Source: Senimuribacter sp049852125
GTDB lineage: Bacteria > Bacillota > Clostridia > Peptostreptococcales > Anaerovoracaceae
DNA: 64,000 nucleotides
Assembly: GCF_049852125.1 (NCBI RefSeq)
Contig: NZ_CP187532.1
Coordinates: 2,858,721-2,922,720, forward strand
Reading direction: 5' to 3'
Below, one piece after another: positions 1 to 7,169 of the stretch. The position numbers and the translations under genes are program-made. The first letter of the stretch is position 1; each line of letters opens with the position of its first letter. The notes under the pieces are model-generated. The model saw nothing but the letters and a program-made list of their open reading frames with translations, had not been told where the DNA came from and did no database searches.

Positions 1-1
1 C

Positions 2-2686
2 AACATGCCCCAAAAGGGACAGCTTACCATCACTAAGACCGGTGAGGTATTCGCTTCCGTCCAGGAGAACGAAGGTCTGTATCAGCCGGTGTATGAAGTC
101 ATGGGGCTGCCCGGCGCGGTCTATGATGTGATTGCCGACGAGGATATTTATACCGGCGACGGTACGCTGCGTGCGGCAAAAGATACGGTTGTGGAAACCC
201 TTACCACCGGGGATGACGGAACGGCACAGAGCGGGCTTTTGTACCTGGGCCGCTACCGCCTGGAGGAACGGCAGGCGCCGGCTGGCATGGTCGTAAACAC
301 CTCGCCGGAATATGCGGAACTGACCTATGCGGGCGAGACCGTGGAAATCACGCAGACCGCCGTGGGGCTGTATGATGAGCGCCAGATGGTGGATATCGCC
401 CTGTTCAAAGCCCTGGAAACAGACGAGCTTTTCGGGCTTGGCATGAATGAGGAATACAAGGATATTTCCTTTGGCCTGTATGCTTCCGCTGACCTGACGG
501 CGGCAGATGGCAGCGTGATCCCGGCAGGCGGGCTTCTGGAAGTGGTCTCCGTTTCCGCAAATGAGGCGGGCGGCTATGACGCTTGCTTTGCCTCTGACCT
601 TCCGTTTGGCAGCTATTATGTGCAGGAGCGTACCACAAACAGCGCCTATGTGCTTTCCGATACCAAATATCCGGTAGTCTTTGAGTATGCGGGCCAGGAG
701 GCGGCGTTGGTACAGATTCTTGTCAATGAGGGCGAGGCTGTTCCCAACGACTTGCTCCGTGGGCGCATTGACGGTGTGAAATATGGCGAGAGCACAGAGG
801 TTGGAGAGGATGTGAAGCTGGCCGGCGCAGTGATGGGCCTGTTCTGGCCTGATACCGAGGAATTTACCGAAGAAAACGCGCTGCTTACCGTAACCACCGG
901 CGAGGACGGCAGCTTTGCCTTTGAGAATATCCCTTACGGCCACTGGATTGTAAAGGAAATCTCTGCTCCCGCGCTCTATACGGTTAGCCCGGAGGAACAC
1001 CATATTTATATCGGTGTGGACGGCCAGACAATCGCCATCCGTGTGGATGACACCCTGATCCGCGGACGGGTACAGCTCCATAAGACCGAAGCAGTAGATG
1101 AACCTTCTTCTGTGGAGAACGACAAGGAGAATACTTTCCTGCGCTTCCTCTCCGGCGCGGTATTTGAACTGTACGAGGACACCAACGGGAATAAAGAGCT
1201 GGATGCCGAAGATACGCTGATCGGCACCCTGAAAGAAACAGATGCCGGATTCCACACGGCGGAGGATCTTCTGGCTAAGGGCTATTTCCTAAAGGAAAAG
1301 AAAGCGCCGGAGGGCTACCAACCTGACGAAAAGGCATATTACTTTGCAATCACCGAGGACGGCCAGACCGTTGTGATCGAAAACGGCGAAGCAGGCCGGG
1401 GCTTTACCAATGAAGCATACCGCGGCAATCTGAAAATCACCAAAGATTCCAGTGACGGACGCAAGGACGGTTTTGCCATTGAGGTCAAGAGCGCGGACGG
1501 CTCCTACTGTGAGACCTTCACCACCCCGAAATCTGGCATTATTGAGGTCAAGGGGCTACGGGTCGGTATTTACACGGTAACGGAAATCTCAAACCGGGCA
1601 AGCAAGGACTATATCATTCCTGATGCGGCCACGGTGGAAATTAAGGCAGATCAGACAGCTACGGTCCAGTTTTTCAATGAAAAGCCGGAGAAACCAGAAA
1701 CACCAGAAAATCCAACCACTCCGACAAATCCGTCTAATCCTTCTTCTCCAACTACGCCGGGTAAAGCGGTTCCTCAGACCGGGGATGATAATTTCATTTT
1801 CCTGTACGGTGGCCTTCTGGCGCTGGCTCTGATTGGCGGCGGGGTGTTCGCGGTGCTTTATTTCAAAAAGAGGAAATACAGCAAAACTTCTCTGAAAACA
1901 AAAGCCATTGGCATTACGGTGATTTCCCTTTGCGCAATCCTGGCTCTTGGCAGCGGTTTTTTTATGGTTCGTGACCTGAACCAATATACTGAGAGCGCTG
2001 GAATCTATGACGAGCTGGCGGAGAATGTGAAGTTGCCGGAGCAGAACGAAGCGCCGGAGGAAACGGAGGGCGAAGCTGAAACTGACAGGGAGGATTCCAA
2101 TGTGGTCCTCCCTTCCGTAGACTTTGACGCGCTCCGGGAGAACGGGCCGGACATCATCGGCTGGCTTAACCTTCCCGATACGGTAATCAATTACCCGGTA
2201 ACGCAGACGGACGACAACGAGTATTACCTGCACCACCTGTATGACGGCACCTACAATAAGGTGGGATGCCTGTTCGCGGATTATGAGAACAAGGCAGATT
2301 TTTCTGACCGGAACACCATTATTTACGGACATAACATGCGGGACGGCTCCATGTTCGCTGCCCTGAATGAGTATGACGAGCAGAGCTATTTTGATACCCA
2401 TAAGCAGATGTACCTTGTGACCCCGGAGGGCGGTTATCTCTGTGAGGTTTTCACGGCGTTTGTGGCGAAGCCTTCCGAATCCGGCAGCGATACCTCTCCC
2501 TGGTGTCTTAGCTGGAAGGATGACGGCGCTTATACGACCTGGCTTACCGCTATGGCAGAGCGTTCCGTTGTGGAAACGGATGTCACGGTGACAAGCAGTG
2601 ACAAGGTGCTGACCCTTTCCACCTGTACGCCCGGAGGCGCGAGCCGCTTCATCGTCATGGCAAAGCTGGTGGAGGTAAACAACTGA
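2..2686 (+). CDS. CnaB-repeat pilin-like protein fused to class B sortase (5' partial)
   Basis: The frame is open at the window edge, so the true start and signal peptide lie upstream; the ATG at 5 is probably internal. Five CnaB-like modules (roughly residues 5-125, 126-250, 251-352, 353-470, 471-565 counted from position 5) each open with a basic beta-strand such as RGRVQLHK and contain E-box-like LEER/VKE/LKEK segments. A Pro/Thr-rich spacer leads to the sorting-like motif VPQTG (589-593), a membrane segment (about 597-620), a short basic loop, a second membrane segment (634-656) and a class B sortase domain with His776 (YGHN), Cys874 (TLSTC) and Arg881. The whole triad is present. No stop, start or usable ribosome site separates the halves. 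In related elements I expect two adjacent genes, so this is either a true fusion or a stop-codon loss. The predicted topology puts pilin and sortase on the same outer face. Role: surface adhesion during conjugation (inferred). Confidence 0.85.
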   Translation, partial: NMPQKGQLTITKTGEVFASVQENEGLYQPVYEVMGLPGAVYDVIADEDIYTGDGTLRAAKDTVVETLTTGDDGTAQSGLLYLGRYRLEERQAPAGMVVNTSPEYAELTYAGETVEITQTAVGLYDERQMVDIALFKALETDELFGLGMNEEYKDISFGLYASADLTAADGSVIPAGGLLEVVSVSANEAGGYDACFASDLPFGSYYVQERTTNSAYVLSDTKYPVVFEYAGQEAALVQILVNEGEAVPNDLLRGRIDGVKYGESTEVGEDVKLAGAVMGLFWPDTEEFTEENALLTVTTGEDGSFAFENIPYGHWIVKEISAPALYTVSPEEHHIYIGVDGQTIAIRVDDTLIRGRVQLHKTEAVDEPSSVENDKENTFLRFLSGAVFELYEDTNGNKELDAEDTLIGTLKETDAGFHTAEDLLAKGYFLKEKKAPEGYQPDEKAYYFAITEDGQTVVIENGEAGRGFTNEAYRGNLKITKDSSDGRKDGFAIEVKSADGSYCETFTTPKSGIIEVKGLRVGIYTVTEISNRASKDYIIPDAATVEIKADQTATVQFFNEKPEKPETPENPTTPTNPSNPSSPTTPGKAVPQTGDDNFIFLYGGLLALALIGGGVFAVLYFKKRKYSKTSLKTKAIGITVISLCAILALGSGFFMVRDLNQYTESAGIYDELAENVKLPEQNEAPEETEGEAETDREDSNVVLPSVDFDALRENGPDIIGWLNLPDTVINYPVTQTDDNEYYLHHLYDGTYNKVGCLFADYENKADFSDRNTIIYGHNMRDGSMFAALNEYDEQSYFDTHKQMYLVTPEGGYLCEVFTAFVAKPSESGSDTSPWCLSWKDDGAYTTWLTAMAERSVVETDVTVTSSDKVLTLSTCTPGGASRFIVMAKLVEVNN

Positions 2687-2700
2687 ACAGAATGAAAACC

Positions 2701-2726
2701 GGTGCGGGGGCATGTGCTCCCGCACC
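2701..2726 (+). other. Stem-loop between sortase fusion and next gene
   Basis: GGTGCGGG (2701-2708) pairs perfectly with CCCGCACC (2719-2726) around a 10-nt loop. No U-tract follows directly; instead the next gene's AAGGAGGA lies 11 nt on. It is more likely an mRNA processing or stability element than a classical terminator. Confidence 0.5.
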
Positions 2727-2752
2727 AATCATTTACAAGGAGGATTTTTTCT

Positions 2753-3235
2753 ATGGTAAATACCATTGTTTCAATACCCGGCTATGTGCACCTGTACCGC
2801 TCCCTTCTGCGGTTTTATGATATGCCGGAGAATGAAGTCCGGGAAATGCTCTACCTTCTGAACACGGCAAACCTGGACTGCTACGAGTATTACCACCCGG
2901 AGCGGGATGTGATCCAGAGCGGGCCGGTGGCATTTAGCGGCTGGCTGGAAAAAATGGACTGCCGCCCCTACCGCACGGAAGTACAGCTTTATAAGTCTCT
3001 GCTGTTCCTACAGCGCAGCGTGGACCGTGACCTGATTGTGACCTCCCAGCGGGAGGCGCTGCAAACGCTGCGGTGTATCATTTCCAACCTGGAATACCGT
3101 TTCTACAAGGCGTATGGAATGGAGATCGAGGACAAGCGGACCGTGTACGGGGAATGTACCTATTGGCTGGTCCCCAGGGAGGACGAGCCGAGCGTGTGTC
3201 TGATGCACGACTGGATTTATCTGCCCTCTGCTTAA
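2753..3235 (+). CDS. Conserved ICE protein of unknown function
   Basis: A 160-residue soluble protein with no signal peptide or membrane segment. The start ATG at 2753 is chosen because AAGGAGGA (2737-2744) sits 8 nt upstream. The sequence is rich in Tyr, Leu and Glu and looks mostly helical (for example residues 15-40 and 75-125). I recognise no catalytic motif. It follows the pilin-sortase gene in the same direction and is probably part of the ICE backbone operon. Function unknown. Confidence 0.75.
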   Translation: MVNTIVSIPGYVHLYRSLLRFYDMPENEVREMLYLLNTANLDCYEYYHPERDVIQSGPVAFSGWLEKMDCRPYRTEVQLYKSLLFLQRSVDRDLIVTSQREALQTLRCIISNLEYRFYKAYGMEIEDKRTVYGECTYWLVPREDEPSVCLMHDWIYLPSA

Positions 3236-3239
3236 AAAT

Positions 3240-3267
3240 GTCCTGAATAATATATAAAATTCAGGAC
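3240..3267. promoter_or_regulatory. Palindrome 1 upstream of abiE pair (probable antitoxin operator)
   Basis: GTCCTGAAT (3240-3248) and ATTCAGGAC (3259-3267) form a perfect 9-bp inverted repeat around the AT-rich spacer AATATATAAA. A near-identical palindrome lies 152 bp downstream, just before the antitoxin gene. AbiEi-type antitoxins are known to repress by binding inverted repeats in their own promoter, so I read both as operators. Confidence 0.6.
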
Positions 3268-3391
3268 AAAAAAGTAGTATCAGTTCTGTCCCTTCCCGGC
3301 AGTGGTTCTTTCCTTTTTTTGAGATTGCTGTATAAATTCTGATCTATGTGGGAATACTATAAACAAAACTCTCGAAGCCTATTGAAAATTT

Positions 3392-3419
3392 GTCCCGAAT
3401 AATATATAATATTTGGGAC
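3392..3419. promoter_or_regulatory. Palindrome 2 overlapping abiE promoter region (probable antitoxin operator)
   Basis: GTCCCGAAT (3392-3400) and ATTTGGGAC (3411-3419) repeat the design of palindrome 1: the same 9-bp arms with one G:T position, and a nearly identical spacer AATATATAAT. The arms extend to TTTGTCCC/GGGACAAA. The ribosome binding site AGGAGGTG begins only 3 nt further on, so bound antitoxin would block transcription of its own gene. Confidence 0.65.
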
Positions 3420-3436
3420 AAAAGGAGGTGAGCAAA

Positions 3437-4054
3437 GTGGCAAATGGATATTCCCGGCAGATTCAAGAGCGAATAGGCACAGCGGCAGAAGGAACCGTTT
3501 TTGTCAATTCTGATTTTGCTGATATTGCTGATACGGAAACCATAAGACGGAACCTGAACCGGCTTACACAGGCAGGTACGCTCCGGCGGATTTTGAAAGG
3601 TGTTTATGAGAAGCCGGAATACAGCGAAATGCTGAAAGAATATGTAGCGGCTGACCCGGAGGCGGTAGCAAAGGCGCTGGCCCGGAACTACCATTGGACG
3701 ATTGCTCCCTGTGGGAATACGGCGCTGAACCTGTTAGGGCTTTCCACGCAGGTAACAGCGGTATGGTCCTATATCAGCGACGGTCCATATAAGACCTATG
3801 AGTGGAACTCCACAAAGCTGGAATTTAAGCACAGAACCAATAAGGAGATCACCGGACTTTCCTATATGACGATACTCGTCGTTCAGGCATTGAAAACTTT
3901 GGGGAAAACAAATGTCACTTCCAAAACGATTCAGACGCTTAGTTCCCGATTGAATGAGGACGATAAAGCCGCTATGCTAAGGGAGGCGGCAGAATCTACG
4001 GATTGGGTTTACAATGCGATACGGCAGATTGCTGGGGAGGTACAAGAGAAATGA
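3437..4054 (+). CDS. AbiEi/DUF6088-type antitoxin
   Basis: A 205-residue protein with an N-terminal winged-helix segment (about residues 1-70: IRRNLNRLTQAGTLRRILKG, the HTH and wing) and a C-terminal helical domain, the usual layout of AbiEi antitoxins. In AbiE type IV toxin-antitoxin systems this protein represses the operon and counteracts the nucleotidyltransferase toxin. The GTG at 3437 is chosen because AGGAGGTG (3423-3430) lies 6 nt upstream; the in-frame TTG at 3413 would sit inside the operator. The stop overlaps the toxin start as ATGA, which points to translational coupling. Likely role: ICE maintenance and/or phage defence. Confidence 0.8.
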   Translation: MANGYSRQIQERIGTAAEGTVFVNSDFADIADTETIRRNLNRLTQAGTLRRILKGVYEKPEYSEMLKEYVAADPEAVAKALARNYHWTIAPCGNTALNLLGLSTQVTAVWSYISDGPYKTYEWNSTKLEFKHRTNKEITGLSYMTILVVQALKTLGKTNVTSKTIQTLSSRLNEDDKAAMLREAAESTDWVYNAIRQIAGEVQEK

Positions 4055-5049
4055 TACAGGTTGCAAGATTTTCAGATAATGATAAGCGGAGGCTGTTCCG
4101 AAACACAGCAGATAAAATGGGACTGAACGATGCGATTGTGGAGAAGGATTTTTGGGTGTGCTTTACACTGGATTATCTCTTTCATCGCTCACCCTGGAAA
4201 GAAGCTATTACATTTAAGGGCGGGACCAGCTTATCAAAAGCATTTAATCTAATCAGCCGTTTTTCCGAAGATATTGACCTGATTCTGGACTGGCGCATAT
4301 TGGGATATGGCAGGGATGAACCCTGGGAGAAACGATCCAATACAAAACAGGATGCTTTCAACAAGGAGGCCAATGCACGGGCGGAAGTCTTTTTAGCAGA
4401 AACCTTCTGCCCGGCAATTAAGGAAGGCTTATCTCAGGAACTTGGCTGTGATGCAGACATTCATATGGATGGTGAAGAAAAGCAGACTGTCATTTTTTCC
4501 TATCCGAAATTATTCAGTAATGCAGGTACCTTACAGGTGATCAGGTTAGAGATTGGGGCTTTGGCAGCATGGACACCGGCAACGGCGGCTGAAATTGCTC
4601 CGTATGCAGCAGAATATTACCCGAATGTCTTTGGGCGGAAAAGTACAAGTATTTTGACTGTGGCACCAGAACGTACCTTTTGGGAGAAAGCCACGATCCT
4701 GCATCATGAGGCCAACAGGCCGGAACATCTGGAAATGCCCCAGCGGTATTCCAGGCATTATTATGATCTCTACCGTATGGCTGCGACCCCTGTAAAAGAA
4801 GATGCGTTTTCCCGGCTCGATCTGCTGAAGAAGGTCGTGGACTTCAAAATGAAGTTCTATCCGAGAGGATGGGCGAAGTACCCGGAGGCTGTGCCTGGCA
4901 CATTGAAGCTCATTCCACCGGAATATCGCTTTGCGGCACTGGAGGCGGATTATGAGTCAATGAAAGATATGCTTTACGGTGATGTCCCGACCTTTGGGGC
5001 GGTCATAAATGCGGTCCGGGAACTGGAAAAAGAAATCAATATGCTTTAA
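4051..5049 (+). CDS. AbiEii-type nucleotidyltransferase toxin
   Basis: A 332-residue protein of the nucleotidyl transferase AbiEii/AbiGii family. The fold's key motifs are visible: KGGTSLSK (56-63), with the GGTS loop, and SEDIDL (72-77), with the Asp pair expected to bind metal, plus EKDFWV upstream. A later WEKAT segment near residue 210 is also typical. Such toxins transfer nucleotides, in some cases onto tRNA acceptor ends, and arrest growth; the substrate cannot be read from sequence. GGGGAGG (4034-4040) precedes the ATG at 4051, which overlaps the antitoxin stop by 4 bp. A terminator follows at 5071. Confidence 0.85.
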   Translation: MIQVARFSDNDKRRLFRNTADKMGLNDAIVEKDFWVCFTLDYLFHRSPWKEAITFKGGTSLSKAFNLISRFSEDIDLILDWRILGYGRDEPWEKRSNTKQDAFNKEANARAEVFLAETFCPAIKEGLSQELGCDADIHMDGEEKQTVIFSYPKLFSNAGTLQVIRLEIGALAAWTPATAAEIAPYAAEYYPNVFGRKSTSILTVAPERTFWEKATILHHEANRPEHLEMPQRYSRHYYDLYRMAATPVKEDAFSRLDLLKKVVDFKMKFYPRGWAKYPEAVPGTLKLIPPEYRFAALEADYESMKDMLYGDVPTFGAVINAVRELEKEINML

Positions 5050-5070
5050 CAACTACATACCGTTTGTTTT

Positions 5071-5114
5071 GCCGGCTGTTCTAAGTATTCTTGGAGCAGC
5101 CGGTTTTCTATTTC
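5071..5114 (+). terminator. Rho-independent terminator after abiEii
   Basis: CCGGCTG (5072-5078) pairs with CAGCCGG (5097-5103), followed by TTTTCTATTTC. It ends the toxin-antitoxin transcript. It also contains the only conventional in-frame start (TTG 5091) upstream of the next gene's ribosome binding site, which argues against that start. Confidence 0.7.
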
Positions 5115-5132
5115 AAAAAGGAGGGATGCTTT

Positions 5133-5459
5133 ATCACACAGAAAGAGGTCAATGCCGTTTTTGACGGGCAGGTGGCTCTATGCAGGGAAATTCTTCAAAA
5201 GAAAACAAAGGAATACACTGGGGATGATACGGACCGGCTGGGGGCTTTCAAGGCTGCCGCTGCTTTGCAGCACACAACACCGGAGCGTGCCCTTGCCGGG
5301 ATGCTGGCAAAGCATATCGTTTCCCTGTATGACATGTGCTTTGCTGACGGCGTGAGCTTCGATGCCGGCACATGGGATGAAAAGATCACAGACAGTCTTA
5401 ACTATCTGCTTTTACTGAAAGCGATTGTAAAGGAGGGACAGACCAATCAACAGAATTGA
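5133..5459 (+). CDS. Nmad1/DUF1599-like small helical protein (non-canonical start)
   Basis: About 108 residues, all-helical. The segments KTKEYTGDD, AFKAAAAL, GMLAKH and DEKITDSLNYLLLLKAI resemble phage proteins with the nucleotide-modification-associated domain 1. The frame extends up to a TTG at 5091, but that codon sits in a terminator hairpin and lacks a ribosome site. The strong AAGGAGGG (5118-5125) is followed 7 nt later by in-frame ATC (5133), which I take as the start; the first conventional in-frame codon after it is GTG 5172. The 3' end overlaps the ThyX-like gene and a dUTPase follows, so the three probably act together in nucleotide metabolism. The family call is tentative. Confidence 0.6.
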   Translation: MTQKEVNAVFDGQVALCREILQKKTKEYTGDDTDRLGAFKAAAALQHTTPERALAGMLAKHIVSLYDMCFADGVSFDAGTWDEKITDSLNYLLLLKAIVKEGQTNQQN

Positions 5460-6219
5460 AGTAAAGGTTTTGAACTGCCAGGCGGTGGCGGAGGCCGAAA
5501 AAAATATGGTCTTTGCGGCCAGGCTTACCCAGCGCGGGCATAAGATCAATACAATGGAGGACCTGACGGCGCTTTATGAAAAGTCGTTCAGCAATGATAC
5601 CGTAACGGCGATCAGCAAACTTCCGCACCCTACGGTTCAGAAATTCGCGGTCATTACAGTTGCCATTGTAGGCGCAAGCAGACGTTTCCTGGCGCAGATC
5701 ACCAGGCACCAGAACGAAGTAAAGTTTATGAGCGCGTCCTTACAGTACAGCAATTACACAGGGCAGACGGATTTTGCCGTACCCTATGAGATTTTGACTG
5801 CACCGAAGGCAATTCAGAAAATGTATCTGAAAAGCTGTAAATCCGATATGGATTGTTACGAAGAACTGTGCGCAGTGGGGATCGGGCACGACGCGGCGGG
5901 CTATGCCACGCCCCAGGGATTACGGAATGTGCTGATTATCAGCGCCACACCCTATCAGTGGAAACATATCATAGGTCAGCGGGTGTGCCGGCGCAATACG
6001 GACGAAACCCGGATCGTGCTCCTGAAAATCTGGCAGGAGCTTTTTTCATTGAGCCCGGTACTCTTTGCCCCTGATCTTACCGGTCCTTTCTGCCAGAGGG
6101 ATAAATGCCTGGAGGGGAAAATGAGCTGCAAAAGAAATATTGCGGGCAGCATGTCGCCCAGCGAGATTTTGGCGGCGGATTACCCGTTGCTTATGGAAGG
6201 CAGCGCCCATGAAGATTAG
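5446..6219 (+). CDS. ThyX-like flavin-dependent thymidylate synthase homologue
   Basis: A ThyX-family protein of about 257 residues. The family signature (usually RHR-x7-S-x-R) appears here as RHQNEVKFMSASLQY: RH is kept, the second Arg is Gln, and the final Arg is replaced. The C-terminus carries extra Cys residues (RVCRR, PFCQRDKCLEGKMSC). ThyX enzymes methylate dUMP using FAD and methylenetetrahydrofolate; the altered motif leaves open dTMP synthesis or another dUMP/dCMP modification. AAAGGAGGG (5429-5437) is followed 8 nt later by in-frame ATC (5446); the first standard codon is TTG 5470, far from any ribosome site. The 3' end overlaps the dUTPase start by 11 bp. Confidence 0.75.
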   Translation: MNRIEVKVLNCQAVAEAEKNMVFAARLTQRGHKINTMEDLTALYEKSFSNDTVTAISKLPHPTVQKFAVITVAIVGASRRFLAQITRHQNEVKFMSASLQYSNYTGQTDFAVPYEILTAPKAIQKMYLKSCKSDMDCYEELCAVGIGHDAAGYATPQGLRNVLIISATPYQWKHIIGQRVCRRNTDETRIVLLKIWQELFSLSPVLFAPDLTGPFCQRDKCLEGKMSCKRNIAGSMSPSEILAADYPLLMEGSAHED

Positions 6220-6622
6220 ACTGATCGATTTTGGCGTGCCAGAGGACCAGAGACCCTACCGGCCACATGGGAACGATGCCGGTGCGGATGTGTATATGCC
6301 TTATGACTGCACCCTACAGCCCGGCGAGATTGCTAAGATTCCACTCGGATTCGGAATTGAAGTACCTGATGGATATGCAGGCTATGTGTTTCCACGCACC
6401 AGCATGGCGGTTAAGGGGCTGGTTTGTGAGCTGCCCCCTGTGGATTCCGGCTATCGTGGAGAAATCCATGCGATTATCAGTAATGTAAGCAACAAAACAC
6501 AGACTCTTTCCAAAGGGGCGCGGATAGGCCAGCTTGTGATTACGCCTGTTGTCATTGCGGATTTTGTGACAGATTTGGGTACGGAACGCGGAACCGGAGG
6601 GTTTGGAAGCACCGGGGCATAA
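6209..6622 (+). CDS. dut: dUTP diphosphatase
   Basis: A trimeric-type dUTPase of 137 residues, the normal length. All five family motifs are visible in order: NDAGADVYMP, PRTSMAVKG, VDSGYRGEIHAII, ARIGQLVITP and the C-terminal RGTGGFGSTG, the P-loop-like arm. It hydrolyses dUTP to dUMP, which supplies substrate for the overlapping ThyX-like enzyme upstream and keeps uracil out of DNA. The start ATG at 6209 lies inside the end of the ThyX-like gene, so translation is probably coupled. Such triads are more typical of phages than of ICEs. Confidence 0.93.
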   Translation: MKIRLIDFGVPEDQRPYRPHGNDAGADVYMPYDCTLQPGEIAKIPLGFGIEVPDGYAGYVFPRTSMAVKGLVCELPPVDSGYRGEIHAIISNVSNKTQTLSKGARIGQLVITPVVIADFVTDLGTERGTGGFGSTGA

Positions 6623-6679
6623 ACAGGATAAATATAGAGTGTTTCCAGACTTAATTTAGGACAGCATAGGAAATAATAA

Positions 6680-6715
6680 GAAGAAAGCGGCCATTCCGTG
6701 ACCGCTTTACTTCTT
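6680..6715. terminator. Bidirectional terminator between dut and xre genes
   Basis: AAAGCGG (6684-6690) pairs with CCGCTTT (6702-6708), flanked by AAGAAG and CTTCTT that extend the stem. It lies between two converging genes and overlaps the last codon of the minus-strand regulator. Confidence 0.6.
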
Positions 6716-7021
6716 GCTGTTCAGCTCTTTCATAATGCCGAGGATATACGTCATTGATCTGGAATCCAGTTTCTTTGCCTCTGCAATAAATTCCTGCAGG
6801 GTCTCTGGATAAAAATTTTCTTCGTCAAAGAATTCCTGCGGCGTTACACCGAGATATTCGCAGATATAAAAGAAGGACTGCATGGCAGGAAGTGATTTTT
6901 TGTTTTCAATGTTATTGATGTAGTTGTTCGCTTGCCCTAACGACAATGACATGTCGCGTGCAGATACACCCTTTTGTAATCTCAGCTTTGCCAGCCGTTC
7001 CGGGACGAATTCTTCATACAT
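6707..7021 (-). CDS. XRE-family helix-turn-helix regulator
   Basis: A 104-residue protein with a Cro/CI-type HTH over residues 10-65: LAKLRLQKGVSARDMSLSLG followed by NYINNIENKKSLPAM, the recognition helix region. The C-terminal half (FFDEENFYPETLQEFIAEAK) is a helical dimerisation tail. The ATG at 7021 is chosen because AGGAGGTG lies 6 nt upstream; an in-frame GTG three codons earlier overlaps that site. It is divergent from the SLOG gene, and half-sites AATCTAT flank both promoters, so it probably represses itself and that gene. Confidence 0.85.
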   Translation of the reverse strand: MYEEFVPERLAKLRLQKGVSARDMSLSLGQANNYINNIENKKSLPAMQSFFYICEYLGVTPQEFFDEENFYPETLQEFIAEAKKLDSRSMTYILGIMKELNSKK

Positions 7022-7041
7022 CAGCGCCACCTCCTATTCTG

Positions 7042-7153
7042 TAATAGATTGTACCTCACACATCCCTTTTATTCACAAAATAAAAGAGGGCATTTGCGTT
7101 GACTTGAAAAAATAAATCTATTATAATGATGGGAGACACAAAAATGAATCTAT
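7042..7153. promoter_or_regulatory. Repeated AATCTAT half-sites in the xre/SLOG divergent region
   Basis: TAATAGATT (7042-7050) is the exact inverse of AATCTATTA (7115-7123), which overlaps the -10 box, and a third half-site AATCTATC lies at 7146-7153 just before the SLOG ribosome site. This is the arrangement expected for operators of the adjacent XRE regulator. Confidence 0.5.
7099..7127 (+). promoter_or_regulatory. Sigma-A promoter for the SLOG gene
   Basis: TTGACT (7099-7104), a 17-bp spacer and a perfect TATAAT (7122-7127), 43 bp ahead of the ATG at 7170. The -10 overlaps a predicted regulator half-site. Confidence 0.8.
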
Positions 7154-7169
7154 CAACTGGAGGAACTTG

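Noticed and set aside
1..100. Left copy of the ICE attachment site
   Set aside because: The window begins inside a gene of the element; the left boundary must be further upstream, so no direct repeat of the tRNA end can be identified here.
1589..2728. 379-codon open frame on the minus strand opposite the sortase domain
   Set aside because: It is antisense to a clear sortase with intact active site, has no ribosome site and no recognisable domain. It is a shadow frame of a GC-rich gene.
3413..3436. TTG at 3413 as antitoxin start
   Set aside because: It lies inside the second palindrome and upstream of the ribosome site; GTG 3437 is correctly spaced.
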